A stretch of DNA of 25,423 bases, taken from positions 1 to 25,423 of IMG/VR virus record IMGVR_UViG_3300034112_001885, one strand, 5' to 3'. Under the pieces are notes generated by a model that did no database searches, was not told where the DNA came from, and saw only the letters and a program-made list of their open reading frames with translations. The DNA comes from a virus. Shown in pieces: positions 14,626-21,589 of this stretch. Numbering within the stretch: position 1 is the first letter of the stretch; every line of letters begins with the position of its first letter. A program made the translations under genes and the position numbers.

Positions 14626-14853
14626 TTACTCGTCCGGCAGCGCGGCAATGATGCGGCCAACCGCTTGCTCGATGGTGATGGCCAAGTGTTCCACCGCGCC
14701 TGGCGTGTGTTTATCGCCCGTGCCCAGGTACTGCAGATGGGTGCCGATCCGGTTGAGCGCATCAGCAATATTGCCCAGATGCGTTGTTTGTAGTTCGGCC
14801 AGATTGTTGACGGCCGCAATCAGTTCATCAATTTTATTGGAGTCATCAGTCAT
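14626..14853 (-). CDS. Small helical protein on the opposing strand
   Basis: This 75-residue frame has strongly protein-like composition: amphipathic helices (IDELIAAVNNLAELQTTHLG, about residues 8-27) and a second helix near the C-terminus. It runs against the operon, and its start codon shares the CATG at 14851-14854 with the start of the plus-strand gene. The ribosome site is poor. The opposite plus-strand frame (14614-14793, 59 residues) is the alternative; both cannot easily be real. Confidence 0.5.
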   Translation of the reverse strand: MTDDSNKIDELIAAVNNLAELQTTHLGNIADALNRIGTHLQYLGTGDKHTPGAVEHLAITIEQAVGRIIAALPDE

Positions 14854-15058
14854 GGCAAACACACTCAAAGTTGGAGACAGCGTCTTTTACCGCCAGTTTG
14901 GACAAAGCAAAAGCGCTGTTCATCGAATTCTGTATATCTGGGAAAAACAGGGCGTTGCCCTGACCAGTAACCGGGACATCATCCGCCTGAATGATGTGGA
15001 GGTGCTGCCGGCGCCGCCCGAACTTATCCAGCTTTTGAATGAGTTGGAGGCAGCATGA
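14852..15058 (+). CDS. Small hypothetical protein
   Basis: This 68-residue protein has a beta-rich N-terminal part (LKVGDSVFYRQFGQSKSAV) followed by LTSNRDIIRLNDVEVLP, reminiscent of a small SH3- or KOW-like barrel; this is a guess from the pattern only. GGAG lies 9 bp before the ATG. Its stop overlaps the next start (ATGA), so it belongs to the rightward operon. Confidence 0.6.
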   Translation: MANTLKVGDSVFYRQFGQSKSAVHRILYIWEKQGVALTSNRDIIRLNDVEVLPAPPELIQLLNELEAA

Positions 15059-15267
15059 CCATCCACATCCCAACCCAGCTATTCCGCCACGGTCAGGACG
15101 CCATTGCCCTGGCTGGACAAATCGCGCGCCAGACTGGCGGCATTCTGGTTGCAGGCAACCGCGCCTTGACCGTGCGCCCGGCCCGCAATGCCCGCGAATC
15201 CGCCACCGTGGTGCGCCTGCGCCGCGTGTTGGCAAATTCGTTGGCCAATACCCCGGAGGCGGCGTAA
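15055..15267 (+). CDS. Small hypothetical protein
   Basis: This 70-residue, basic, alanine-rich protein is not recognised. It begins MTIHIPTQLFRHGQDAIALA and ends with helix-forming residues (RESATVVRLRRVLANSLA). It starts in an ATGA overlap and its stop shares one base with the next ATG. The same start is echoed at 14585. Confidence 0.55.
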   Translation: MTIHIPTQLFRHGQDAIALAGQIARQTGGILVAGNRALTVRPARNARESATVVRLRRVLANSLANTPEAA

Positions 15268-15419
15268 TGGAACACGCCAGCCTCATCGCCATCAGTGTGG
15301 CGCTGGCTTGCCTGATTGGCCTGGTCTACATCGCCTTGTTTCTTGCCCCGCCGACCGACCGTCCACCGCGCAAACCGCACCCTAAGCAGCACTATCAGCG
15401 CTGGGAGGACACCTTATGA
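15267..15419 (+). CDS. Small single-pass membrane protein
   Basis: This 50-residue protein has one hydrophobic segment (SLIAISVALACLIGLVYIAL, about residues 5-24) and a short proline-rich basic tail. It probably sits in the inner membrane with its tail in the cytoplasm. Overlapping start and stop codons tie it to its neighbours. The function is unknown. Confidence 0.6.
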   Translation: MEHASLIAISVALACLIGLVYIALFLAPPTDRPPRKPHPKQHYQRWEDTL

Positions 15420-15541
15420 ACCGCGCAAACCTGCTGGTGTTCAAGGGGGTTTTGTACCGCGCCTGGCAGTTGAACCTGTACCGCCCGGACTTGACTGCCC
15501 CGATTCCGCGCCGCGTTTGGCGGTTGATGGGGGCCGCATGA
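15416..15541 (+). CDS. Very small basic protein
   Basis: This 41-residue frame, rich in Arg, Leu and Trp (LVFKGVLYRAWQLNLYRP), overlaps both neighbours by 4 bp (ATGA at each end). Phages often carry such host-modulating peptides in this position. No family is recognised. Confidence 0.5.
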   Translation: MNRANLLVFKGVLYRAWQLNLYRPDLTAPIPRRVWRLMGAA

Positions 15542-16008
15542 GCCTCTACCGCACCGGCACCGAAACCATCCGCTGGCATACCTCGCCGGCCTGTCTGCGC
15601 ATGCTTGAGCATCTGGCCTGCAAAGGCCCGGCCACGGCGGTGGAAATGGCGGATGCGCTGTACATCCAGCGCGGTTATGCGCATGCGCTGACCAAGCGGG
15701 TTTTACTTGCGTCTGGCGTGGTGCATATCACGGCCTGGCGGATCAATGGGCGCGGCGAGCCAAGTCCCATCTACGCCATTGGCCCAGGCAAGAACCGGCC
15801 CCGTCCGGCGGCCGAAACGCCGGCGCAACGGGCAGCACGCCGGCGCAAATCGATGCGCGAGATTTACGGCGTGGAGATCACCAGCGCGGTGCTGAATCGC
15901 GGCCGCTCGACCTGTATCTACATCGACGGCGAGCGGGTGCGACCCGGTAGCCATCAATCGCAGATCGCCGGCAAGATCGTCGGCAAACTCACCGGCGCGC
16001 GGCCATGA
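15538..16008 (+). CDS. Hypothetical protein, possible winged helix
   Basis: This 156-residue protein has an N-terminal part (about residues 15-70) with CLRMLEHLACKGPATAVEMA and YAHALTKRVLLASGVV, which reads like a winged helix-turn-helix. The rest is basic (QRAARRRKSMREIYG) and ends with a conserved-looking CIYIDGERVRPGSH segment. DNA binding is likely; the specific role is unknown. Four-base overlaps tie it to both neighbours. Confidence 0.65.
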   Translation: MSLYRTGTETIRWHTSPACLRMLEHLACKGPATAVEMADALYIQRGYAHALTKRVLLASGVVHITAWRINGRGEPSPIYAIGPGKNRPRPAAETPAQRAARRRKSMREIYGVEITSAVLNRGRSTCIYIDGERVRPGSHQSQIAGKIVGKLTGARP

Positions 16009-16466
16009 AAAAGCACACCACCCGCCGCCGCTACATCCCCGGCACGCTGCTGCTACGCCAGCAACGCGACGCCATCGTCCTGCCGGCGCACATCGCCCTC
16101 GACGCCATTGAATTGGGCGCGGGTAGCATTTACCACCGTCACACGCTGGCGGCATATCTGAACATCGTCGGTGTCTGCGCTAACCGCATGGTCGGCGCGG
16201 CGCAGGAAACACGCGACGCAATCGACGCGGCCAAATACGCCCTGGTGAGCGCAGATCGGCGTTACCTGTCTACCGACAAATGGGGCTTCAGCGGCCCGGA
16301 AATGCTCTGCATCCGCCGCGCGGTGACGCTGTCCGATGCGCTGCTGATGCGCGTGAACTCCGGCATGCTGAGTTATGCGGTGGATTTTGTCGGCCGCATC
16401 AATGACCAAACGCCGGAGAAGCTGGGCATGGCCAACGCGCCGCTGGCAGAAAGGGCGGCCGCATGA
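16005..16466 (+). CDS. Phage hypothetical protein
   Basis: This 153-residue protein starts with a very basic stretch (KKHTTRRRYIPG) and continues with helices (LPAHIALDAIELG, then RMVGAAQETRDAIDAAK). It resembles small phage proteins often found in early accessory operons, but no functional motif is visible. It overlaps both neighbours by 4 bp. Confidence 0.65.
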   Translation: MKKHTTRRRYIPGTLLLRQQRDAIVLPAHIALDAIELGAGSIYHRHTLAAYLNIVGVCANRMVGAAQETRDAIDAAKYALVSADRRYLSTDKWGFSGPEMLCIRRAVTLSDALLMRVNSGMLSYAVDFVGRINDQTPEKLGMANAPLAERAAA

Positions 16467-17533
16467 GCCGCTACAGCGACATCAACCCGTTGGCGGCTGA
16501 AGTTTATGCGCGCATCCAGCCGCACAGCAGCCTGCGCCCGATTGCCCAGTCCGCCATTCTGGGGGCGTTTAACCGCACCACGCCGCCGGATGCCGTGCAC
16601 GACGCGCTGGAACAGTTGATCGATGCGCGTCTGATCAGCCACATGCGCCACACCCGCGAAGGCGTGACGCAGAACGTCTACTGGCCAACCGGCCTGAAAC
16701 CCATCACCGCACCATCCATAGAGGAAATCAGCATGTCATCAGAACCGAAAAACAGTTTATTGAACCGCCTCATCTTGCTGCATGGCCCCATTGCCGGGGC
16801 AGCATTGGCGGAAAAAGCACGCGCCACCGGCGCCAATATTCCGGCGAAGAACGTGCCGGGGCTGCTGGAAACGCTGGTGCGCAAGGGGGATGTGATCGTC
16901 AAAAAACACGATGGCGCATCGCATTACATGACGCCGAATCAAGCGGCGGATTGGGATGAGGATGTTTCTGCTGCCGGAGGGGATCGGGATAAGCAGGTCG
17001 GCGCGCATGTGATGAGTGCGGCGGTCACGAAACAATCCCCAGCTGCACCCCAAGATGAAAAACCGGCAAATAGCGAACGGGAGGCGCGCGAAGAAGCGAT
17101 GCCTGAACCCGATGCCAAGCTGCTGGCCATGGCAAACGCAACGCTTTCCGGCCGGGTAGAGGATTTGGAAGCCTCGTTGAGCGAGGCGCTGGCATACAAC
17201 CGCATTGCCGGCGATCTGCTGGCCGATCTGGAAGAACTGCTTGATGTTGAGCATCGGGATGAACTCATCCCCTGCATCAAAGCGTATTTGGCCGATGTGC
17301 CTGCTCAATCAACAGTTTCCAACCCGGAAACAGTTCAGCCCGGCCGCCTGGCGCTGCTGCTGATCGACAGCGCCGACCTGACCGAAATCGAAGAACTCGC
17401 CGCCGGTTGCGATGTCCGCATCGCCCAGGCTGTGGCGATGGCGCGCATAGACCAGGGCCACGCCGCCCGCGCGGTGGTGGTGCGTATTTTCGGCGAAGCG
17501 GCGCGCTCGGTGGAATGGAAGCAAGCGGCATGA
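16463..17533 (+). CDS. DUF1627-like phage protein with two winged-helix-like parts
   Basis: This 356-residue protein resembles the phage DUF1627 group. Residues 1-75 and about 97-160 look like two related winged-helix units (each with a helix, a LLETL/ALEQL-type recognition helix and a hairpin). A charged, alanine-rich linker (about 190-215) and a coiled-coil region (about 220-262) follow, then a C-terminal helical part. An internal ATG at 16733 has a strong GAGGAA site, so a shorter protein lacking the first unit may also be made. It is probably a regulator, but no target can be named. Confidence 0.6.
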   Translation: MSRYSDINPLAAEVYARIQPHSSLRPIAQSAILGAFNRTTPPDAVHDALEQLIDARLISHMRHTREGVTQNVYWPTGLKPITAPSIEEISMSSEPKNSLLNRLILLHGPIAGAALAEKARATGANIPAKNVPGLLETLVRKGDVIVKKHDGASHYMTPNQAADWDEDVSAAGGDRDKQVGAHVMSAAVTKQSPAAPQDEKPANSEREAREEAMPEPDAKLLAMANATLSGRVEDLEASLSEALAYNRIAGDLLADLEELLDVEHRDELIPCIKAYLADVPAQSTVSNPETVQPGRLALLLIDSADLTEIEELAAGCDVRIAQAVAMARIDQGHAARAVVVRIFGEAARSVEWKQAA

Positions 17534-17712
17534 TTACCATCAAACCCTGCCCGTTCTGTGGCAACGAAGAAGTCGAGATCGATGAGGTCGGTATCGGTGA
17601 GTTTGCTATCGATTGCCCGGAGTGCCGTGCAATTGGCCCAATCGTTGGCACAGTGATGGAGGCGATCAGCTTTTGGAATGATCGTAGAGCAAGCGATGTC
17701 GTCACAGCTTGA
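17530..17712 (+). CDS. Lar-family restriction alleviation protein
   Basis: This 60-residue zinc-ribbon protein carries the Lar signature: KPCPFCG (C7, C10) at the start, CPEC (C29, C32) in the middle, and the EAISFWNDR ending. Rac-prophage Lar relieves type I restriction by stimulating modification, so this is a likely counter-defence gene. It starts 4 bp before the end of the preceding gene. The assignment is by motif. Confidence 0.85.
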   Translation: MITIKPCPFCGNEEVEIDEVGIGEFAIDCPECRAIGPIVGTVMEAISFWNDRRASDVVTA

Positions 17713-17950
17713 ACTGCAACTGGATCACCGGGAGTACATCCCCGGCCAACGCGCACTTCCGTTCCTGCCTGCTGACAATCAGCGGCGGTTGCGCGAACGT
17801 GGATTGGTGAAGCCAGGCATGCCGTTTTACTGCCTGATGAACAAATCCGGTCACGTCATGACCTGGACAGGCAAAGGCATGAAACCGGGCTGGGTGCGCC
17901 ACTGGTTGGAGATGGGCGGCAGCGTCGACGAGCTGCGCGCCACGCTATGA
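17696..17950 (+). CDS. Small protein with an H-NS-type DNA-binding motif
   Basis: This is an 84-residue protein. Residues 56-66 (TWTGKGMKPGW) match the TWxGxGxxPxW loop by which H-NS family proteins bind the minor groove, followed by a helix (VRHWLEMGGSVDELR). No H-NS oligomerisation coiled coil is present, so it may act as a stand-alone competitor or a modifier of H-NS silencing. The ATG at 17696 is preferred; 17678 is in frame but its ribosome site is too far away. It overlaps the lar-like gene by 17 bp. Confidence 0.6.
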   Translation: MSSQLELQLDHREYIPGQRALPFLPADNQRRLRERGLVKPGMPFYCLMNKSGHVMTWTGKGMKPGWVRHWLEMGGSVDELRATL

Positions 17951-18204
17951 AGTACCGCCCGGGTGATCTGCTCATGAATGCACTCGGCCATTGCGAAGGC
18001 CGAGGCTACGTGTGGAAGGTCGTCGACATCGGACCGATGCAACCAGGTGGAACGATATTGATAAGCGCCCGCGCGATCCGACTGCTGAGCGGAAAACCAG
18101 AACCGCATGACTCATGGCTGAACAGCACGCGGCTTGTCCCGGCAGACTGGTATCAGCCATTCAAAGGCGAAGTGCCGCCATATCAGATGGAGTTGAGCGT
18201 ATGA
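17947..18204 (+). CDS. Small hypothetical protein
   Basis: This 85-residue protein begins KYRPGDLLMNALGHCEGRGY and reads as a small beta-rich domain (VWKVVDIGPMQPGGTILIS), ending acidic. It is not recognised. ATGA-type overlaps join it to both neighbours in the accessory operon. Confidence 0.6.
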   Translation: MKYRPGDLLMNALGHCEGRGYVWKVVDIGPMQPGGTILISARAIRLLSGKPEPHDSWLNSTRLVPADWYQPFKGEVPPYQMELSV

Positions 18205-18440
18205 ATGAACGTCCCGAACGCATTTACCACGTAAGCCAGACCCAGTTGAGCATTGCGCGCCACTACGGTGGCTGCAAATTCAACGGCGCGGATTACCACT
18301 ATGACGCTGAAAGCGACACGCTGACGCGCATGGATGTCTGGAAAGCGCGCATCGCAAGTAGCAAAGAAGAGGCAGACAAATGGGCGAAGGCTGAGCGTGA
18401 GAAATGGACAAAGGCTCAAGACGGTTTTGCGGGGTTCTAA
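18201..18440 (+). CDS. Small hypothetical protein ending at the first attC-like repeat
   Basis: This 79-residue protein has a beta-like N-terminal part (RIYHVSQTQLSIARHYGGC) and a lysine/glutamate-rich helix (SSKEEADKWAKAEREKW). The stop codon TAA at 18438-18440 lies inside the inverse core of the first attC-like repeat, as is typical for integron cassette genes. The open frame extends upstream to 18114, but the ATG at 18201 overlaps the preceding stop and is preferred. Confidence 0.6.
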   Translation: MNERPERIYHVSQTQLSIARHYGGCKFNGADYHYDAESDTLTRMDVWKARIASSKEEADKWAKAEREKWTKAQDGFAGF

Positions 18441-18498
18441 CGCCTAGCTAACCGGCTGGCGGCATTATCGCCAGTCCGTGTTGAGCGACGTGTTAGCA
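18435..18498 (+). repeat. attC-like repeat A
   Basis: An imperfect inverted repeat: CTAAC (18437-18441) at the left and GTTAG (18492-18496) at the right. The inner pair is GCTAAC/GTTGAGC with one unpaired base, and the central stem is CTGGCG/CGCCAG with a 7-nt loop. This matches the R''-L''-L'-R' plan of integron attC sites, including the extrahelical base. Confidence 0.6.
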
Positions 18499-18555
18499 GT
18501 TTTTTTGAAAAGTCGGCGCTGGCGAGACGGCGGTGCAGGGCGACATGCTTTTGCC
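18499..18555. other. 57-bp interval between two attC-like repeats, no gene
   Basis: No frame is present. Positions 18509-18533 are an exact inverted copy (25 bp) of 19400-19424, inside the zinc-finger gene of the next cassette, so this looks like a rearranged gene remnant. Confidence 0.55.
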
Positions 18556-18623
18556 TGCTAACGCAAAAGTCACCGGCGCAGGCGGGTTTATCGCCTGCGT
18601 CCGCGTTGAGCGACGTGTTATGC
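18556..18623 (+). repeat. attC-like repeat B
   Basis: The left core is TGCTAAC (18556-18562) and the right core GTTATGC (18617-18623). The central stem CGCAGGCG/CGCCTGCG (perfect 8 bp) has a 7-nt loop. The left half matches repeat D (AACGCA-AAGTCACCGGCGC type), and the right half matches repeat A (GTTGAGCGACGTGTTA), so it looks like a hybrid made by recombination. Confidence 0.6.
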
Positions 18624-18645
18624 GTATTTGATGAAAGGATGAGAG

Positions 18646-19014
18646 ATGTTTGATGAACAACCTGATGGCGACCCGCACGGCGAGTGCGCGGCAGAGATTC
18701 ACCGACTGCGCGACGAAGTGGAATACCACAAGGCTGACGCGAAGAGGTGGGCGCTGCAAGCAGTGAAGTTCGACAAGTGGCAGCAAATCGACACGGCCCC
18801 TAAAGACGGCAGGTATTTGATGGTTGGCAACGAAGACGGTGTTTGGGTTGCGTGTTACACCCCGACGTTCCAAAGCGGGTTTCAGCCAGACAACCCTTGG
18901 ATTAGTTTGATGCTCAACCATCGGCATATTGAGAGGGTGAAGCGGAATTACTCTAGCGTACCGACGCATTGGATGCCGCTACCGAAAGCACCAAAACAAT
19001 GGGAGCCAATATGA
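18646..19014 (+). CDS. DUF551-containing protein
   Basis: This 122-residue protein has an N-terminal helical part (AAEIHRLRDEVEYHKADAKR). The rest is DUF551-like: KWQQIDTAPKDGRYLMVG (about residues 44-61), a WVACYTPTF strand and the terminal THWMPLPKAPK (about 107-117). DUF551 proteins are common in phages and have no known activity. An AAGGA-type site precedes the ATG. It is the first gene behind attC-like repeat B. Confidence 0.75.
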   Translation: MFDEQPDGDPHGECAAEIHRLRDEVEYHKADAKRWALQAVKFDKWQQIDTAPKDGRYLMVGNEDGVWVACYTPTFQSGFQPDNPWISLMLNHRHIERVKRNYSSVPTHWMPLPKAPKQWEPI

Positions 19015-19217
19015 CGCCGATCACATTCAAAGGTTATGGTGTTGGCAGTCGCGGAGTGACGCTAATAGCCGAGCGAATCACTCACTTCTACCCAATCGAC
19101 TACAACGGAAATCACGGGACGTGCATCGTGCTTGACACCGGCAAGGAATTAAATGTCGGTGACTGGTGTGATGACGTTGCAAAGACAATAGATTTAATTA
19201 CAGAAGGAGGCCGTTGA
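19011..19217 (+). CDS. Small hypothetical protein of the cassette region
   Basis: This 68-residue, beta-rich protein (MTPITFKGYGVGSRGVTLIA, then TCIVLDTGKELNVGDWCDD) looks like a small barrel domain, but no family is recognised. GGGAG precedes the ATG, which overlaps the DUF551 stop. Confidence 0.65.
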   Translation: MTPITFKGYGVGSRGVTLIAERITHFYPIDYNGNHGTCIVLDTGKELNVGDWCDDVAKTIDLITEGGR

Positions 19218-19218
19218 G

Positions 19219-19533
19219 ATGGGGCCAAGCGCAATAGGCGCACAGCCGCCACCGGAGGACTATGACGAAGAGTGGCTGATGATGCAGGAAGACGAAGAAG
19301 GCGACGAACCGTTTTGCAACTGCACCACGGGCCACAGCATTGAGGAAACGGACTGGAACCAGTGCGATAGCTGCGGGAAACCGATTTACGACGAAGAACC
19401 CGCCGTCTCGCCAGCGCCGACTTTCGCAGATGGGATGACGGCAGAGGACGACAGGCGGTTTCTGGAACTGACCGGCGGCCTGACGCATAACGCAGAGCTA
19501 AGGGGCCGGCCGCTTGCGGACGATCCCGCTTGA
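19219..19533 (+). CDS. Acidic zinc-finger protein of the cassette region
   Basis: This 104-residue protein is very acidic in the first third (EDYDEEWLMMQEDEEGDE) and has a zinc-binding cluster: CNC (about residues 33-35) followed by CDSCGKPIYDEE (about 49-60). The last 20 residues (THNAELRGRPLADDPA) come from the attC-like repeat C, which is translated in frame. GGAGG lies upstream of the ATG. The role is unknown. Confidence 0.65.
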   Translation: MGPSAIGAQPPPEDYDEEWLMMQEDEEGDEPFCNCTTGHSIEETDWNQCDSCGKPIYDEEPAVSPAPTFADGMTAEDDRRFLELTGGLTHNAELRGRPLADDPA

Positions 19534-19547
19534 GCGCCGGGTTAGCC
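19485..19547 (+). repeat. attC-like repeat C
   Basis: Left core GCATAAC (19485-19491), right core GTTAGCC (19541-19547). The inner pair GCTAAG/CTTGAGC has one unpaired base, exactly as in repeat A. It overlaps the end of the zinc-finger gene. Confidence 0.6.
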
Positions 19548-19569
19548 GGCGAGAACAACGGAGACAGAA

Positions 19570-19983
19570 ATGCACACGAATGCACCAGAAGGAATAAGCA
19601 GAAACCACCTGCTTGAGATTGCCAAGAAATGCGGGCTGATTGGCGGGTACCACACCTTTGAAATGCTGGATGCCATTGAAGGGTATGCGCGGGTTGTGCT
19701 GGCTGACAAGGCAGTGCAGGAGGCTTTTGTCGTGGCAAACCAGCACCTGTTAAACGTCGACGCTGGTAGGACGGCAAGCGGCGAGGGACTGCACGCATGG
19801 CTGCGCCGAGAGATGCCGGAAGGTACTGTGATTGGCGACCCTGACTGGTGGGCGACACGAATCCACCGCGTAGCACTGGCGGAATTGACGGCTAACGCAG
19901 AAGTCACCGGCGCCGAAGGCGTCCGCGTGGACTGCCGGGTTAGAGCGCTGGTAACTACGGAGAACAAGACATGGAACTATTGA
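19570..19983 (+). CDS. Hypothetical protein of the cassette region
   Basis: This 137-residue protein is helical at the start (RNHLLEIAKKCGLIGGYHTF, then EMLDAIEGYARVVLADKAVQ) with a later WLRREMPEGTVIGDPDWW segment. The terminal ~25 residues (LTANAEVTGAEGVRVD onward) are translated from attC-like repeat D, so the original gene probably ended there and now reads through. GGAGAC precedes the ATG. The function is unknown, though the style is that of small phage accessory proteins. Confidence 0.65.
   Translation: MHTNAPEGISRNHLLEIAKKCGLIGGYHTFEMLDAIEGYARVVLADKAVQEAFVVANQHLLNVDAGRTASGEGLHAWLRREMPEGTVIGDPDWWATRIHRVALAELTANAEVTGAEGVRVDCRVRALVTTENKTWNY
19890..19945 (+). repeat. attC-like repeat D
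   Basis: Left core GGCTAAC (19890-19896), right core GTTAGAG (19939-19945). The inner pair AGTCAC/GTGGACT again has one unpaired base, and the centre is GGCGCC/GGCGTCC-like. It lies within the reading frame 19570-19983. Confidence 0.6.
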
Positions 19984-20171
19984 ATTACGCACGGCGCTGC
20001 AAGAAGAAAACCGGCCACGAACGGCACGATACGCTGCACGCCGCCGACAACAACGCGACATTCTGCGGAAAGGAGCTTAACGAGATGTGGTTCCTTGAGT
20101 CGAATGCTGGCCTTGAGCCGGATGACGTGTCTTGCAAAGAGTGCAGGCGGCTCATGCGCTCTAACGCATGA
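19971..20171 (+). CDS. Small cysteine-containing protein, last of the cassette region
   Basis: This 66-residue basic protein has FCGKEL and VSCKECRRL segments (about residues 29-60) that may form a zinc site together with N-terminal His and Cys residues. GGAG precedes the ATG. Its stop lies directly behind an isolated attC-like left half-site (20159-20168). Confidence 0.6.
   Translation: MELLNYARRCKKKTGHERHDTLHAADNNATFCGKELNEMWFLESNAGLEPDDVSCKECRRLMRSNA
20159..20168 (+). repeat. Isolated attC-like left half-site (E)
   Basis: CTCTAACGCA matches the left end of repeats A-D, but no GTTAG right core follows. The array therefore seems to be cut off here, 54 bp before the excisionase gene. Confidence 0.4.
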
Positions 20172-20221
20172 GACACGTCACTTTTGACGCGTAACCGCGT
20201 ATTTACAGAGTTTTACGTCAC

Positions 20222-20452
20222 ATGGCCAAACACATCGAACTAAGCCGCTGGCTGGCCGACAACTTCGACCCGCCGCCGCACATCAGCACCGCACGGCGCT
20301 GGGTCAGCCAGGGGCGCATCTACCCGGAACCGATCCGCGCCGGCGCGAAAATCTACGTGTTGCCAACGGCGATGTATCGGAAGCAAACTGACCAACCCAA
20401 GAGCATCCTAGATCATGTCCGTGAGCAGGCCGCGCAAAACAACCAGCGATGA
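20222..20452 (+). CDS. Excisionase-like protein
   Basis: This 76-residue protein reads like the Exc/Xis winged-helix family: an N-terminal helix ELSRWLADNF, the recognition part TARRWVSQGRIYPEPIRAG (about residues 23-41) and AKIYVLP. It should bend attachment-site DNA and steer the integrase toward excision. It lies just upstream of, and overlaps, the integrase gene by 38 bp, the usual layout. Confidence 0.85.
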   Translation: MAKHIELSRWLADNFDPPPHISTARRWVSQGRIYPEPIRAGAKIYVLPTAMYRKQTDQPKSILDHVREQAAQNNQR

Positions 20453-21551
20453 TCTACCCGCAAACCTCTATGAACAGCGGCCGGGGTACTTTGTTTACGT
20501 CAACCGCCTGATTGGGAAAGCCATCGCAGTGGGCCGCGTGCCGCGCAAGGACGCGATCAAGCAGGCCATCGAGGCCAACCAATACGTTGAGGCCGAACAA
20601 GCACAGACAGACATCCTCGCAAAGATTCAAGCCAGCACCGGCGCCACGCTGGCGGACTGGCTCAGCGAATACGCCAAGATTCAATCCAGACGCAACCTGG
20701 CCGCAACAACCCAACGGCAATTAAACTGGAAGCGCAGCGCACTTGAGGCCAAATTCGGGCGGCGAACACTGGCCGAACTCGCCGCGCCGCGCATCTGGGC
20801 GGACTGGATCGACGGCATGATCGAAGCCGGCAAACACGGCGCGGCGGTGAACTGGAAAAGCTACGTCCAGGACGTGTGGCGCGAAGCCATCGCCCAGGGA
20901 TGGGCAACCACCAACCCCATCATGGTGCTACGCAGCGTCCCGGCCGGCGTCAAACGCGCCCGCCTGACGCTCGACGGATTCCGCGTCATCTATGCCGCTG
21001 CCGCCAAGCATGACCCGTGGCTGCAACGCGCCATGGAACTTGCCATCATTACCGGCCAAAGGCGCGAAGACCTGGCCGCGATGCAGTTCCGCAAGCGTGC
21101 CGACGCATCGGCATGGATCGAGTCCGGCACGCTCTACGTGCGACAAGGCAAGACAGGCGCACAACTCGCCATCCCGCTCGATCTGCGCCTTGACTCGCTC
21201 GATCTGACGCTATCCGATGTGGTGGCGAAATGCCGCGATGCCGTGGTTTCACCCTGGCTACTGCATCAGATACGGCATCAATCCAGAGTAGCACCAGGTG
21301 ATGCGCTATCGCTCAACCGGCTGACAAAGGGATTCGCCAAGGCGCGCGATTCCGTGCCGCGCTTCTGGCCTGAGGGCATCGAACCGCCGACCTTCCACGA
21401 AATGCGCTCACTCTCGATCAGGTTATGGACCGATCAGGCCGGCGCCGAATTCGCCCAGGCGCTGGCCGGTCACAAGGACGCAGCAACGACTGCCGTTTAT
21501 CGGGATGTTCGCGGGTCTGAGTGGACTAAAATCATTATGAAAACAGGCTAG
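20415..21551 (+). CDS. int: Phage integrase, tyrosine recombinase
   Basis: This is a 378-residue lambda-type integrase. The N-terminal arm-binding part (about residues 15-60) is followed by a helical core-binding domain (about 78-165) and the catalytic domain with all key residues: R216 in TGQRREDL, K246 in RQGKTG, H328-E-M-R331, H353 in AGHKD and nucleophile Y362 in VYRD. The protein appears intact. It lacks the additional helix region of integron integrases that lies between the catalytic boxes, so it should not be an IntI. It is followed by terminators and the probable attP. Confidence 0.93.
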   Translation: MSVSRPRKTTSDDLPANLYEQRPGYFVYVNRLIGKAIAVGRVPRKDAIKQAIEANQYVEAEQAQTDILAKIQASTGATLADWLSEYAKIQSRRNLAATTQRQLNWKRSALEAKFGRRTLAELAAPRIWADWIDGMIEAGKHGAAVNWKSYVQDVWREAIAQGWATTNPIMVLRSVPAGVKRARLTLDGFRVIYAAAAKHDPWLQRAMELAIITGQRREDLAAMQFRKRADASAWIESGTLYVRQGKTGAQLAIPLDLRLDSLDLTLSDVVAKCRDAVVSPWLLHQIRHQSRVAPGDALSLNRLTKGFAKARDSVPRFWPEGIEPPTFHEMRSLSIRLWTDQAGAEFAQALAGHKDAATTAVYRDVRGSEWTKIIMKTG

Positions 21552-21589
21552 CTTATAGTGTGCGAATAACGAGCAAATAATAAACACTC

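Noticed and set aside
14614-14793. 59-codon plus-strand frame opposite the helical minus-strand protein
   Set aside because: Kept only as an alternative; the minus-strand frame has clearly more protein-like helices.
19112-19876. Long minus-strand frame across the cassette region
   Set aside because: It is antisense to four better supported plus-strand genes, is rich in Arg/Ser/Pro and results from the GC-rich attC-like repeats.
20415-21551. Integron integrase (IntI) to explain the attC-like repeats
   Set aside because: The recombinase has lambda-type layout with an arm-binding domain and no IntI-specific insert; it is the phage integrase.
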